DNA of 64,000 bases from Tubiluchus corallicola (taxonomy: Eukaryota > Priapulida > Priapulimorpha > Priapulimorphida > Tubiluchidae). The position numbers and the translations under genes are program-made. Of the stretch, positions 12,337-22,980 are shown one piece after another. Within the stretch, counting starts at the first letter, position 1. Every line of letters begins with the position of its first letter. Where the stretch lies: NCBI GenBank assembly GCA_030141605.1, contig JAQGDQ010000137.1, positions 456,796-520,795 of the forward strand. The letters are read 5' to 3'. The notes under the pieces are model-generated. The model had not been told where the DNA came from. It worked only from the letters and a program-made list of their open reading frames with translations, and did no database searches.

Positions 12337-12500
12337 ATGATTCATTCCAAAGATAAAAGACAGGAAATCCGAAACTTGGAATACAGCCTGGATTTGAACC
12401 AAGAACTTTCCACTTATAGTGTAGGTGCCTTGTATATTGTGGGCCACTAGATGACTGTATCTTACCAATGGCTAAGACTGTATAAAGTGCATCCCTTATA
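12337..12500 (-). mobile_element. tRNA-derived SINE, copy 1 (minus)
   Basis: Read on the minus strand this starts gggatgcacttt, has a box-A-like segment around tagtggcccacaatatac and the box-B-like ggttcaaatccaggctgtat, followed by a tail with tttggaat. It is a diverged inverted copy of 12642-12803. Internal RNA polymerase III boxes with tRNA-like spacing are the basis for calling it a SINE. Confidence 0.65.
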
Positions 12501-12641
12501 GACAGCCAATTACTTTCAGATTTCCAATTTCACACATTAGTACATTACAAGTTAAAAAATGAAGAATAATGTAATCAGTTAGAATCACCCTAGTGTTAGT
12601 GCTTTAACATAGGAAATACTCAATATAGTTGGCCAGTTGTT

Positions 12642-12803
12642 AGGGATGCACTTTGGATCATCTCGACTCTCAACCATTGGAAGGTACAATGTCCCAATGG
12701 TATAAGGCATCTGCAATATAAGTACAGTGTCATTGGTTCAAATCCAGGCTGTATCCCAGCTTTTTCACATTTCCTATTTTTCATGTTTGGAATCAATGTC
12801 AAT
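12642..12803 (+). mobile_element. tRNA-derived SINE, copy 2 (plus)
   Basis: Plus-strand relative of the 12337-12500 copy: same head (agggatgcactttg), same box-B-like ggttcaaatccaggctgta, and the same tail (tttggaatcaatg). The two copies face each other across about 140 bp. Confidence 0.65.
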
Positions 12804-13137
12804 TAATTATAGCCAATATAAATTTGTGTCATTTGATCATAAGGGAGCTTTAAATTCAATTAAAGACAGCCCCCAAAGCAAATTATTGTGTCAGTGCTAT
12901 GTTTTTTGCACATCTATATTTACCCGAATAATTTTTCTAAAATTTCATACTTGTTTAATCTGGGAACATGCTCATGTTTCCTGTGCAATTCATTCACTGT
13001 ATATGATTTCCAAACATTTTACGAAATTCTGTATGAAGTTTAATAAATTTATGGTAAAATATGGCATATATGTGCAATTGTGTTAAATAGTGGCATATTG
13101 CATTTTTTTAGGTTCATTCAGGTACCTAATTGGATTA

Positions 13138-13737
13138 ATGTCTGAATTTGGATTTATTCAGCGTTTACTGAGCACTCGCACTTTACAAAAAGTAAGAGAA
13201 GTAACCAACGTGCTCTTTACTCGTCATCTGCTTCTGACAAACATCGGTATCAGCATGTCATTATCAGGAACTGGAGACGTGTTGCAGCAACAGTATCAGA
13301 AAGTGTGCAATCGTCAATTAGCTGCATATGATTGTAAGAGAACGTTCGATTTGACACTAGCTGGTGCTACAGCAGGAGTGGTATGCCATTACTGGTATCA
13401 GATTCTAGATAAAAAACTACCTCAAGCTACCACTAAAGTTGTTTGCAAGAAAATAGTTCTAGATCAAATTTGTTTTTCACCGGTAATGTGGGTTGTATTT
13501 TTTGGAACACTAGCTATAGCTGAAGGAGTGCAGCTAAAAGTATTTGCAGAAGAGGCATTGCATAAAGGAACAAAGTTGTGGTTAGCAGAAGTTCTTATTT
13601 GGCCTCCTGCACAAGCTGTAAACTTTGCCTTTCTTCCAACCAAGTACAGAGTTCTCTATGATAGCACCATATCCTTGGGGTTTGACATATATGTATCTTA
13701 TTTAAAACACCACACATCTGGGAAAACAAGAAGGTAG
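13138..13737 (+). CDS. MPV17L2: MPV17L2-like mitochondrial inner membrane protein
   Basis: A 199-residue Mpv17/PMP22-family protein. The family are small four-helix proteins of mitochondrial or peroxisomal membranes; MPV17L2 is linked to mitochondrial ribosome assembly (family knowledge). The N-terminal segment FGFIQRLLSTRTLQKVREVTN is basic and lacks acids after the first glutamate, compatible with mitochondrial import. Diagnostic features are VCHYWYQILDK, VLDQICFSPV, the core WPPAQAVNFAFLPTKYR near residues 160-180, and the tail LGFDIYVSYLKH, which resembles MPV17L2 (LGWDTYLSYLK) more than MPV17 or PXMP2. I start at the ATG at 13138; the open frame extends upstream, but a pyrimidine-AG acceptor (tttttttag, ending 13111) suggests a 5' UTR exon farther left that I cannot place. 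No introns in the coding part. Confidence 0.88.
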   Translation: MSEFGFIQRLLSTRTLQKVREVTNVLFTRHLLLTNIGISMSLSGTGDVLQQQYQKVCNRQLAAYDCKRTFDLTLAGATAGVVCHYWYQILDKKLPQATTKVVCKKIVLDQICFSPVMWVVFFGTLAIAEGVQLKVFAEEALHKGTKLWLAEVLIWPPAQAVNFAFLPTKYRVLYDSTISLGFDIYVSYLKHHTSGKTRR

Positions 13738-14755
13738 AAAAACACTCATCACAGTAGTGATTAAAAACTAAATTAACGAAGTTTCACCTTATTAGTGACA
13801 CTCCTATACTGTTTTTGCTGTGGTTGTCAACACATTAACTTTCAGAAAATTAATTTGCAGTCACTGGTTAGGACAGCAGGTATACATAATATATATATCT
13901 AGTAAAATAATTTTGACATAAAGTGAAAACTGTACATGACAGTTGCCTTACCAGTCAGGAATTGGATGTTGCAATAGTAACGTCACATAATGTGCAATGA
14001 CACTTCTGATTAGGTGCTATTACATGTATAATGGAATTTAAATAGTTTTGATTTTAATTGGTGCTACTCCTGGTTTGTTTGATCATGAGACTACTACATT
14101 CAAACCTTTTTATACTGCCTACTTTGGGACTGTACAAAAACTTGCTGTTATAGTGAGTTTGGCATTTTAATGAAGTGTCTTAATATGTATCTATGCACAT
14201 ATAGATATTTTGTTTTGCCAAAAATTTAGATGTTAAACGAGGTTGGCATTATAAAGGGGGCATTATAATGCTTTTTGACTCTAGTATGTTCTCATAGAGA
14301 ACTACATTGAGCAGACAAGAACAAAAGCAGTCCAAAATTGTAGAGTCTGGTTGGAAGGCTTTTTCAAAAATACAAATTATTGATACAAAAATTGGTGATG
14401 TTATTTGTATTATATACAACAATGTAATTCTAAACTGTTTTTCAGTTAATTTATATGAATGTAATATCAAGCCAGGAGTAGACATCAAGTAGGTGTTAAC
14501 AGTTTAAAACACTGAATACCACCTAGCTAGCAACTGTCTCATAGTATAGCACTGCTACATCATGAAGCATATAATTCATAATAAAAATAAAATTGGCATG
14601 TTTTTTACCCGCATTTCTGTAATTCCTGTTAAATTATATCTGTGTTGATTTGTAAACCAATTCATTTACTGGAAGTATTTCTCTCTATTGGATGATTTAG
14701 TAATAAAATTATTAAAACACCAAGACTAATCGGTTTTTGTGTTTTTCATATAAAA
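13738..14755. other. 3' flank of the MPV17L2-like gene, AT-rich
   Basis: Contains the presumed 3' UTR and several AATAAA-type sites (for example near 14580 and 14700). No second gene seen. Confidence 0.4.
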
Positions 14756-14764
14756 CATATATTT

Positions 14765-14875
14765 ATGAAATGTCAAAATGATCCTGATATGAGTGGGATT
14801 TGAGCCCAGAACACTGAATTGGCAGCCAAGCAATATGCTACTGGACCACTGCATTGTTGTCAGATGAATCATAAT
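14765..14875 (-). mobile_element. tRNA-like SINE head (minus)
   Basis: On the minus strand the segment reads tgcagtggtccagtagcata (box-A-like) and about 40 bp later ttctgggctcaaatcc (box-B-like), followed by an AT-rich tail with ttttgacatttc. It is related in layout but not closely in sequence to the SINE pair near 12.3-12.8 kb. Intact tRNA folding was not established. Confidence 0.5.
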
Positions 14876-15573
14876 GAGAGTCATTTTCTAAGCTTAATTT
14901 AACATCAAATTAAATACATAATAACAAGTTGAATGTTTTCTCTTAATCTACATTTTTCCCTATGTGGGAGAGCGCTTCATTAAAATGGTGCAATTTTTAA
15001 ACTGAAGCAGTCTGGTATCAAGGTTAATGTACTAAAACTAATTTGATTTTGCTAAACTATGCTACATGGTAGTCCCTCAAAGTTTTTCCTATTTATATTT
15101 TACATAACAGATATCTTTAACAAATTAAATTTTTCTATGCTTAAATACGCTGGTGATGATGCATTTACACACATAGTCATGCATAACATTTTAACAGAGG
15201 AGTAAGCCTGCAACAACACAGAACAATTTGTTATCTTTGTGTCACAGTGTCTCACAATAGAGACCCTATCACGCCTTCAATATTTAGTATGAAAGTATTG
15301 TGCACCTCGGACAATCTGTATCGACTCATAGCGATATATACTACAAGATTTAGGATTATAACCTTAAACGTTATAGAACAAATATAGGAAAACAATTAAT
15401 TACATATATGGTACCAATGTATATTTGGTACTTGTCACAAAAATTTACGGTTACTTTTAGGCTTACAGTTTGATTTATTGCTTGCTTACATTGTAGATCA
15501 AGTTCCGCCTAATGTAACAACACAAATTATATAAATAAGAACTAAATGACTTAAAAAGGTCGTTTTGACCGTG

Positions 15574-15656
15574 TATATATAAACAAGTGTCTTTGGCGAC
15601 TTTACTTGTTTTCGTTGGAGTTTTCAATCGTTAATTCGCTGTGCCCCTCGAAAAAG
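15574..15656 (+). promoter_or_regulatory. TATA box and non-coding first exon of the Kazal gene
   Basis: A TATATATAA box at 15574-15582 lies about 30 bp upstream of a likely start near 15605. The presumed first exon ends AAAAAG at 15656 with a strong donor gtaagc. The next acceptor (ttattacag, ending 16826) begins the exon holding the start codon, so the 5' UTR is split by a 1.17-kb intron. Start site is inferred from spacing only. Confidence 0.65.
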
Positions 15657-16218
15657 GTAAGCGGGTAAAGTTTTTTGGCTCTAGTTAATCCACGTAAGTG
15701 TTTTCTAAAACTAACAATTTAAAATCCTCTGTTCCAGATGTACCCAGCAATTAAAGTCCGTATATTTATTTCTAATATGTACAAAAATTAATGCAACAAG
15801 GTATGCGCTACCTTCTCATGAAAAATCTTCAACGCTATAGTTGTGTAGATTTTGTCGATTAAACTCAAAACAAAATGAGGTATTTTTATATAATTTGCTC
15901 ATTTTCCTCGATATATTTATACAAAGTGGTTCTACTTAACATTAACAACTTCTTTATGTAAATTACAAAATCCAGTTGGTCTGATCACTCTTAATAAACA
16001 ACGGTGGCTAAGATTTAAGAAATTAGTTAAACAACTTTTTTACATGGTGATGTTTTATAAGTGTAAATATGAAATTATAACTCATTGAACGACACTAACA
16101 ATCTGTAACTGCAGTATGAACGCTGGAATGACCTAAATCCACAAGACAGGACATGGTAATTCTGGTACACATAAGCTTTTTAATGGAATATTTTTTGTCT
16201 TCTATAAATTATTTTACA

Positions 16219-16782
16219 CAGTTAACCTCGGATATAAGGTACTCACTTAAAACGGACAATCGCTTATAAGGGACCACCGAAGCCGGTCCCGATTTTTTGC
16301 AGCGTTTTTCCTTACAAAAATTTGCGTATATAAACTACTCGGATATAACGGACTTTCGTTTATAAGGGACGACATTTTCGGGTCCCGTGCGATGGAAATC
16401 AAATTAATTTCCTCGCATATAAGGGACTTGGTGACCGAATACTTTTTCATGCTTAAACTTGACATGTGCCATCTGCAATGGTGGTTTACCGGGGAACTAG
16501 ATGGTTTGCTGGTAATATCTTCACCAATTTTCCGGGAAATTTCCAAAAGTTAATTCAACAGAGTGGTAGTTTTTTAATAAACGTTTATTTTGAAGTTCAG
16601 TTCATGGGCAAATATTTGACAGAGTCGGTTCAGTATGTACCAAATGTTCAGAGAAACGGTCGAAAAGTGCTACTGAAGTAGGGGAATAGATAGCGCGCAA
16701 GCTGTTTCAGTTACAAGAGACACCGAATATACGGGACGATTTTTTCCGGTCCGGAGGTGTCCCTTATATCTGAAATTTACTG
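16219..16782. mobile_element. pogo/Tigger-like MITE in 5' UTR intron of Kazal gene
   Basis: The left end reads cagttaacctcggatataag and the right end on the other strand cagtaaatttcagatataag, followed by gggac. A TA lies directly outside the right end. CAGTnnA...GATATAA ends with a TA target are typical of pogo/Tigger members of Tc1-mariner. Internal copies of tataagggac occur at several places. Short ORFs inside are not transposase-like. Confidence 0.7.
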
Positions 16783-16839
16783 TAGTTTATAATTTTTTAT
16801 TATTCTTCCTACTTGTTTTATTACAGCATAACTGTCACT

Positions 16840-19800
16840 ATGAAATTTGTTGTATGCTTCCTTCTGGTGCCAGCTTTAACAGTGGCTCGTCCTTACAGTA
16901 AGTGAAATTTATATACAAAACATATAATATATCACATGTACAAGTGTTTTCAAGAACCATGTAGCCACTTACATTTTTTCTAGTTTTTCTGTGAAGCATG
17001 GAACCCAAAGAGGTTAGACAGATTTATATAGATTTGATTAATCGAATTCTCATTTCCAATCCGGTTTCTAAGCATACATAACCGTGTGTGTAATTTGTTA
17101 CCATTTAACTCTTCTGCCTCCAAAGAATGACTTCAGTATACTTGACCATAGGTTGCTTTGCATAAAATTGTATAAAAGAGTAGACATCTTTCTCACACAT
17201 GTACAAGTTTTATAACAAATCCAACACATTTAGCCCAAAACTTACTTTGGCAGGAATTTCACTGATTTGGCGCGCAGAGGCAGTTCATCTTGGCTGTACT
17301 AACCTCTAATTTAGCTGATGCTAACGGTATAAGTCGTAAACGTAGCGATTTTATATACAGAGCTAATAATGTAATTAGCAATTTTTCATTTCTCAGCAGT
17401 AGTATGAAAACAAAAGTATTTATGACCTACTGTTACACTTTCTACGGCAGCCAAATTTGGAAAGTTGCTAATGCATACATTAGTGATATTAATACAGCCT
17501 GGAATATATCCATCCGTGAACTATGGAAGCTGCCAAATAAAACTCACATGTTCATTTTACCATGCATCAGTAAAATTTATTGCCCAAGTAAACAATTTGA
17601 GAAGCGTTTCGTGCAATATTATGTAACTTGTGTGAACAGCCACAATACATTAGTTAGTTATTTTGCTAGGGAAGTTGAATTTTCAACAAGATCTGTCTTA
17701 GGTCATAATCTACAATTGCTTAACTTTAAATATAATAATAACTATTGCATTAATTTCACTCAGTAGCAAAAATGAAATGAGAAAAATTAAAGATGGTATT
17801 GTGAGTAGCAGTTTTGATCTGACATCTGAGGACGAAATCGTTTGTTCAGTGATAGAAGGTACCATAAATGCTATTGTATGCAACAATGATTTTTTAGAAA
17901 TGCCTAACTTGAATGAAATTAAAAATTGTCTCTGTGTTAATTAACTTTTCACGGTTGTTTTCCATTGGTAATATAATATGTATAAATATTGTGTCTTAGG
18001 TATTTAGGATACGTGTAATTGTAATATTTGTATTGTATTACTTTTCTTTGTTTTGATCTTAATGACTGATTTTTTTTATGCATATAATTGTTTGTGTCAG
18101 TATCTACTAATCCCGTAATTGTAATTTTATTTTTTCTATATAATTTTGTACTTTTCTATAATTTCAATGTGACCTATATGTTCGAAGTAAATGATATATT
18201 TATAATAGCCAAAATGTGAAATTTTCATCCTTTAATATATTAATAACGAAGCTGTTTTTTCTTTAAAGCACCAGAACGTGAACCGTGCAATTGTAGTCTC
18301 ATTTATAAACCTGTTTGTGGAACAGATGGAAGGACTTACGCAAATGTATGCATGATGCTATGTGCCAGATATCCTGACGTCCGTAAGTATCGCCCAGCAT
18401 TTAAACTGTATATACTGATCTTCAATTAGTACAGTAACGTAAAGCTAAAACTTGGGATGTCACCTTACCTGTGATATAATATTTTTTATTTTATTTTAGT
18501 CTTTTTTTCAGCTCGTAGACATAGTTTTAAGCCATAAAAATACAATAACTGCTAAAAATAATTATAAAAACATAAAGTTACAATTTACAGAAAAATAAAA
18601 AGAGAAAGTAGTTAAAATGTTTACATAAATGACATGCATTAAAAGAACATTAAAATTACATTCTAATGGGCAAAATTTTGATATAGACTAAATATACACT
18701 AATTTAAAATTTATGCACTTATTTCAGAAAATTTTTCTCAAAAGACATCCCCCTGACATTTCATTCATACTTACGTCATATGAAATAAAGTATCTGTAAT
18801 TTAAAGGAAAACCGGACATAATCTTAAACTATAGCTCAGAATAATCTAATCTGTAAAATATTGAAAGGCAACATGCTATTTTTCAAGAATAACTTACATG
18901 AAAGAATTATTAACACAGAAACGTAATTTTGCTCTAACGCCTCCAGTTTTTCGTGTTACATGTGTTCGCCATGCATTCGCTAGTTAGACTGGCACTGGGG
19001 GCTACATCTATGAAACACTATGAAAAACGAAAAACAGGTGTTGTACCTCTCAGTCAGAGGTGTTTGTTAAGACGTAGTACACATTTTCGAGAGCACAGCA
19101 GTAAATTAGAAATTTGAATTTCAAAGTTAAAATTTGCCAAGTTTTGAATGTAGCACTGTAGTTAAATTTTCTTATGCAAATACGTGCATAAAATTGTTAA
19201 TGTTGTTGAAAATTATGTTCAGTTATGATCTCATCACTAGTTGGGCTCGCCAGCCATTAACTAGTTTTTAAATTATTATTTAATAATCTGGAACGTTTTG
19301 GCCTTATTATAAGTGTTAAAATGTATAGTTTTTATCGTACTTCAAAATTGTCTAGGATATCAAAAATCATCCCGTTTGGTACATTTAACATTTTTGCCAG
19401 TGTTTGTAAATTTCTAAGTTCAGAAATTCGCTGTTGCTTACACTTAACTCTAGAGACCTCAACTCTTGAATAATCAGTTTTACAATAAATAAATGTATTT
19501 CAGAAAGATAAATTGGAGTAATAAGACAAGTAATTTTTTGTTCATTTCGTCTTTCTGCATGGCGGAAAAGAATCCATGTGCTAAAGTCACAGGCAAAAAG
19601 TTACTGGTAAAAAAGTCACAGAAAAAAAGAAGAAAGAAGACCCTGGCTAAAATTAGTTGTAACTTTTTTCCTGTGACTTATTTCTAGCCAAAATTATGGC
19701 TTCAGAAACTTTTTTCCTGTAACTTTAATACCGGTCACCGCATGTAGGAAAGCACGTATAGGCAGGAGGTATTCAAAGTAATGTTTACGACGTCATTGAA

Positions 19801-20878
19801 GCCTCATTCATCCAGATGCACTACGAGGTACACAACATTGGGTTACGCATGATATCTCCCAGAGTCAGTATAGAACCTACGCCACTCACATATAGGGTAG
19901 AAGTGCTACCACTTGACCCCAAATGTCTAATTACGAAGTTCTACACGAAGCGGCATGCTAAGCCTACAGTAAGCCGCATACACGTTTTTTTGCAGAATTA
20001 ATTTGCATTCAGCATCACAAGCTCTCAGCATTTTTGCTATCATCTGTTTTGCAGGCATGGAAATTGGAAAACAATGCGATGGAGAATGTCCGTGCTACGA
20101 AAAAGTCACTGCAGCACCATTACCTGCAACAAAGTTCACAAAGCCTGCAGCAAGAGAACCATTACCTGAACCTGAACCATTACCCTACATTACCAAGCCC
20201 TGCCTAATGGCATGTCCAAAACTCTACAGCCCCGTGTGCGGCCGTTTAGTTTATCCAGACAGAAAAGGCGCCTGTGTACAGTACACAAACGCATGTGTCA
20301 GAAAAATGTAAGTATGCCTATTTAAAACAAAAATTCCTTGAGCATAGTAAGGCAATGCAAACAGCAGCTGTAGTGCGGCACACAGTTAAAATTTGGAATC
20401 GCTTGCTACTAAGTGCACTGACGCATCAGAATGCTAGCTTGAAACAACTGGAAAATTATTTATTAAATTTAAGCAGAAGCGAGTTTTAATATTGCAGAAC
20501 AGCCATTGGACGTAATTAAGTGCTGCAATTACATTTAAACAAATAAATTCCAATTAGATCCATTTGAACCAAAATTGATTTTGTAGCATTTAAAATACTA
20601 ATCAAGCATTTCTCCAATAATTTTAGATTAAAACTGGAGATAGCAGGAGGCTAATTAAGCAAAGTTTTCAATTCAACCAAACAAAACAAAACATTTCTGT
20701 AGAAAACAGAAGTCATCACACTTTGTGAAAGTTTCGTTTTCCTTTCAGGGCTGAATGCAAAGCAAAGCTTCAATCACCACGTGCTGTCATGGAAGAATGC
20801 TATTGCAGACCATATGACGGAATTGACAGAATTGACAGAATTGACAGAACTGACAAATTTTATCCAGATTTTGAATAA
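16840..20878 (+). CDS. secreted two-domain Kazal-type serine protease inhibitor
   Basis: Coding exons 16840-16897, 18269-18382, 20055-20307 and 20749-20878; phases agree and give 184 residues. Residues 1-16 are a signal peptide (MKFVVCFLLVPALTVA), so the product is secreted. Domain 1 (26-71) is a typical Kazal fold: C28-x7-C36-x10-C47-x3-C51 with PVCGTDGRTYANVC, then a CDGECPC cluster. A Pro/Glu-rich linker (74-104, EPLPEPEPLPYI) leads to domain 2 (107-161): C107, C111, C119, C131, C138, C145, C159, C161 around KLYSPVCGRL, with extra residues (YPDRKGAC) where DGxTY normally sits. The tail has three IDR repeats. Kazal domains inhibit serine proteases through the loop after C2; here that loop is SLIYKPV or PKLYSPV, but the target cannot be predicted. 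Introns hold a MITE, a LINE fragment, the 430-bp repeat family and a SINE. Confidence 0.85.
17240..17945 (+). pseudogene. LINE (CR1/L2-like) reverse-transcriptase C-terminal fragment
   Basis: Inside intron 2 of the Kazal gene. The open frame 17290-17766 contains YTFYGSQIWKV, AWNISIRELWKLP and NKTHMFILP, which match the C-terminal region of non-LTR retrotransposon ORF2 (AWRKALRRLWKLP...TH..LLP). A frame change near 17290 separates it from an upstream AVHLG segment, and coding-like sequence continues after the stop at 17766 to about 17945. It is a 5'-truncated, broken copy. Confidence 0.7.
18826..19243 (+). repeat. interspersed repeat family R1, copy 1
   Basis: One of four diverged copies in the window (others 32668-32912 minus, 39514-39990 plus, 51431-51850 minus). 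Shared landmarks in order: taatcttaaactatagctca, tgtaaaatattgaaagg, attcgctagttagac, gtacctctcagt-cagaggtg, aatttgaatttcaaa, and a right end near gatctcatcactag. No ORF. This copy lies in intron 3 of the Kazal gene. Confidence 0.85.
19795..19960 (-). mobile_element. tRNA-like SINE (minus)
   Basis: On the minus strand: ggggtcaagtggtagcactt, a box-A-like D-arm, then about 35 bp later taggttctatactgactct in box-B position. It sits in intron 3 of the Kazal gene just before exon 4. It could be a diverged SINE or a tRNA pseudogene; no intact cloverleaf was established. Confidence 0.55.
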
Positions 20879-21223
20879 CATAATCATTGATTTTGATTTT
20901 ATTATTATTTGATTAAAAAGGAAAATTGTGGGTATTTCAACTTTTATATAATCAGATTTTATGGCTTGGTTGTATGGAATAAATGGTGATAGTTGGGCAT
21001 AACAAGCTAGCACATGTTATTTTTCGTTTATAATGAATTAATAAACATTTCCTCCTTTGATTCTTCGAGATATAAATTAATGTACTCATGAATGGATTCC
21101 CAATTTGGCGTAATCTTATACAACAAAAGTCTTTTCTTGGATTTATACTTAACCTACAGGCAGATCGGTAGTGTGCCGGTGGAAAGCCACATCTCCTTAG
21201 CTCGGTAATCCCCCACTTCGGCA

Positions 21224-21345
21224 GTTATCTTTTCGTCAGTCTACTTTTCCGCCAGTAACCTTTTCGCCAGTCTATCTTTTCGCCAGTCTACCTTTTCGCC
21301 GGTCTACCTTTTTGCCAGTCTGCCTTTTCGCCAATGTAATCATGA
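21224..21345. repeat. ~19-bp minisatellite
   Basis: Six imperfect head-to-tail units based on ccttttcgccagtcta, with length changes of one or two bases and variants such as cttttcgtcag and tttttgccag. Confidence 0.85.
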
Positions 21346-22778
21346 CTAACAATAAAAACTTAACTCACCTATTATATAGAAGTCACCATTGACATATTAG
21401 GTATTGACGTGGTTCCATTTAAAGGGAACGGAATATGTATGTCTTACAGAGGCGCTCCATATATCATTGGATTCGGAAAAAACATAGAAACTGATGCACT
21501 GAGTCAAAATTGCGAGTTGAATAGATGTGAGATACCGAGAAGGATGAACATTCAAATCTGATAAAATTTCTGCTCTATGATGCTTAGCTTCCCAGAGACT
21601 CATCTTTTTGGATTAACTCAAAGTTATACAGTGGTACTCCACCAAATTTGGTGGAGCTAGCGTAAAGGGCCACTTTTGTTTACAATTTCAAGTCGTGACC
21701 CTTTGACCCGCCTGAGTTATGGCCTGAATATCGTCAAAATACGTGTATTTTGAGAGGCAATTACTCCTGCAAGAAGCGCCACCTACCAATCCTTATCAAT
21801 AGTTAGCCACAGTCTTTCTGGACTCGTGTACCATGCTTATACTTATGTATAGGAGGTACTGACATTGTTTCCTTTAAACGCTCTCTGAACGAAAGCTATG
21901 AGTCGTACAGAGACGTACTATATATATATATATCATTGGATTCGCAAGGAAACGTAGAATAACTGCGCTGTGCTGAAAATTTTTCCTCTGTTTTTGTTTA
22001 ATCGAAAATAACAGAATTTTTTTCAAATTGCATAATTTCCTTTGTTATCTGATACGAAGGTGTCGAAATGCCTAATTTGGGAAGCCATGTCTCTTGAAGT
22101 AAGCCTTCCGGAATCGCGTGGCTAATACTCGAGATGGAAGCATCCTTGCGTCACTAGGTATAGAAGCTCACCAGAATTACTTATGTTACTCAGGACAAAA
22201 GCACCACCTAGCAGCATAGAGACACGTGGCGGTAGTCCAATTAATTCTCTACCCAACCATGTGCTACGCAGCTGCCACCTGTAGAGTGTTTCTCCGTTGC
22301 GGCCGTTTTACTAGGCCCATGTTGGTACCATACTTAAAACTTATGACAATAAAATCAACATTTTTTTAATTTTGGGAAACAGTAACTCTTGAAGGAAGCC
22401 ATTTTGAATCAAGTGGTTAACATTGAAAATAGAACTGACATTGTGATAGAAATAGCGTTTTTAGACCTATCTAGTATACTACTTATCGCCATTTTGTGGC
22501 TAAACGAAACACTAGCAATTTTGACGCAATGTACCCAATACTACGTTCTTTGGCCAACTGAATGGAGTGTTGTTCACCCCTGTCCGACGAACCATGCAAT
22601 ATAAGTATGGTACCGACATTTGTTCAGAAAGTGGCAGCGATGTAGACCGCTTTGTGGCATATTATTGATATTATGGGCATATTATTGAACAATAGGGCAT
22701 TGATATTTCGACGATTTTTGGGTCATAACTCAAGTGGGTTAATGGGTCACGACCCAAAATTACAAGCAAGAGGCCTTT

Positions 22779-22783
22779 GTTAT

Positions 22784-22834
<51 letters not shown>

Positions 22835-22860
22835 GAGAGAAAGAGAGAGAGAGAGAAAGA
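22779..22860. repeat. (GA)n microsatellite
   Basis: GA dinucleotide run with a few AAAG interruptions, directly upstream of the TATA promoter at 22926. Confidence 0.95.
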
Positions 22861-22925
22861 AAACAATTTAAGAACTAACGACGCCAAGTTTTCTTGACTG
22901 AAATGAACCGGTCCGAAGCCAAGCC

Positions 22926-22980
22926 AGGTATAAAAGCACGGGACAAGTAACGTACAGCTTCCTTAGTTTCAGCGACCTAA
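22926..22980 (+). promoter_or_regulatory. TATA promoter and candidate 5' exon of an unidentified gene
   Basis: The sequence ggtataaaagc at 22926-22936 is a strong TATA box. About 30-50 bp downstream a purine/pyrimidine-mixed segment ends cgacctaa followed by a donor-like gtaagatag (22981). The arrangement copies the Kazal gene 7 kb upstream (TATA, short non-coding exon, gtaag donor). I could not identify coding exons for it. A terminal-exon-like sequence lies at 27251, but nothing ties the two together. Confidence 0.45.

Larger units (their letters stand above)
20879..22930. other. 3' flank of Kazal gene and intergenic DNA
   Basis: Contains possible poly(A) signals (aataaa near 20970 and 21040), the minisatellite at 21224-21345, a 20-bp perfect palindrome at 21637-21656, and a GA run before the next promoter. 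No coding region recognised. Confidence 0.4.
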
